From positions 1-5,323 of the forward strand of contig VXON01000141.1 in assembly GCA_009840065.1 (NCBI GenBank): a stretch of DNA of 5,323 nucleotides, given 5' to 3'. The notes under the pieces were generated by a model, which was not told the origin of the DNA, searched no databases, and was given only the letters and a program-made list of their open reading frames with translations. Below, in pieces: positions 5,211-5,323 of this stretch (position 1 is its first letter; each line of letters starts with the position of its first letter). This DNA comes from Cenarchaeum sp. SB0662_bin_33. Its GTDB lineage: Archaea > Thermoproteota > Nitrososphaeria > Nitrososphaerales > Nitrosopumilaceae. Position numbers and translations under genes: made by a program.

Positions 5211-5323
5211 GTTTGACATTGCCACGTTTAAACTAGAAGTGTGCCGCCGGTAGTATGTCCAAAACCAGTGTATAGCGGCGTGCATAAGTTTCTGTAGTTT
5301 AATTTTCGCACATAGGGCGATTT

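Noticed and set aside
5145..5214. Short plus-strand frame beginning MSDAGPLRMGLDM
   Set aside because: It is 22 codons long and mostly antisense to the better-supported 53-residue gene.
5242..5279. GCCGC…GCGGC pairing that might be a tRNA or small RNA stem
   Set aside because: There is only a 5-bp stem with a large loop, no T-loop GTTCRA and no cloverleaf.
5208..5323. Minus-strand frame open to the right edge, ending …LNVAMSN and TAA at 5210-5208
   Set aside because: At only 37 codons, with odd composition (Trp, Tyr, His) and its stop inside the presumed promoter of the next gene, it is too weak to call. It could still be the end of a gene beyond the window.

Overview
The window looks archaeal. 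Three supports can be seen directly. TATA-like boxes lie about 24-30 nt upstream of several start codons with little or no room for a 5' leader. The best are TATATAAT before the exported-protein gene and TTATATAC before the rhomboid gene. The central gene is a class II (adenosylcobalamin-dependent) ribonucleotide reductase with an ATP-cone and an intein. The exported protein has a short Sec-type signal peptide and an N-glycosylation sequon. A Nitrososphaerota (Thaumarchaeota)-like source is my best guess, but it is only an inference from overall style.

Layout, right to left, because most genes are on the minus strand. At 5021-5182 (-) there is an unrecognised 53-residue basic protein. At 4853-4963 (-) and 4661-4858 (+) two small coiled-coil proteins converge and share the palindrome TCATGA, in which both stop codons lie. 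The 172-nt region 4489-4660 holds a strong hairpin, a 9-bp inverted repeat and outward promoter-like boxes. At 4344-4488 (-) lies a broken third coiled-coil gene. At 3704-4273 (-) is a rhomboid intramembrane protease. At 883-3609 (-) is the ribonucleotide reductase (nrdJ), interrupted in-frame by a 225-residue intein at the thiyl-radical cysteine. Its stop codon overlaps the start of a two-helix membrane protein (626-886, -). At 358-594 (-) are remains of a probable beta-rich protein. At 1-325 (-) is the N-terminus of an exported protein that runs off the left edge.

The most striking property is the mixture of clean and damaged genes. The nrdJ gene is intact through the ATP-cone, the first catalytic half and the whole intein. 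It then carries a 2-nt loss, a 1-nt loss and an in-frame TAG. Each is repaired to family consensus by a minimal edit, and the two deletions together restore the frame. The 4344-4488 gene and the 358-594 region show the same kind of damage. Either this replicon carries young pseudogenes or the assembly has local base errors; the sequence alone cannot decide. TAG reassignment could explain the stops but not the frameshifts.

Functionally, only nrdJ (deoxynucleotide supply) and the rhomboid (membrane proteolysis) can be named. The membrane protein is likely co-expressed with nrdJ. No rRNA, tRNA, CRISPR array or insertion sequence is visible.
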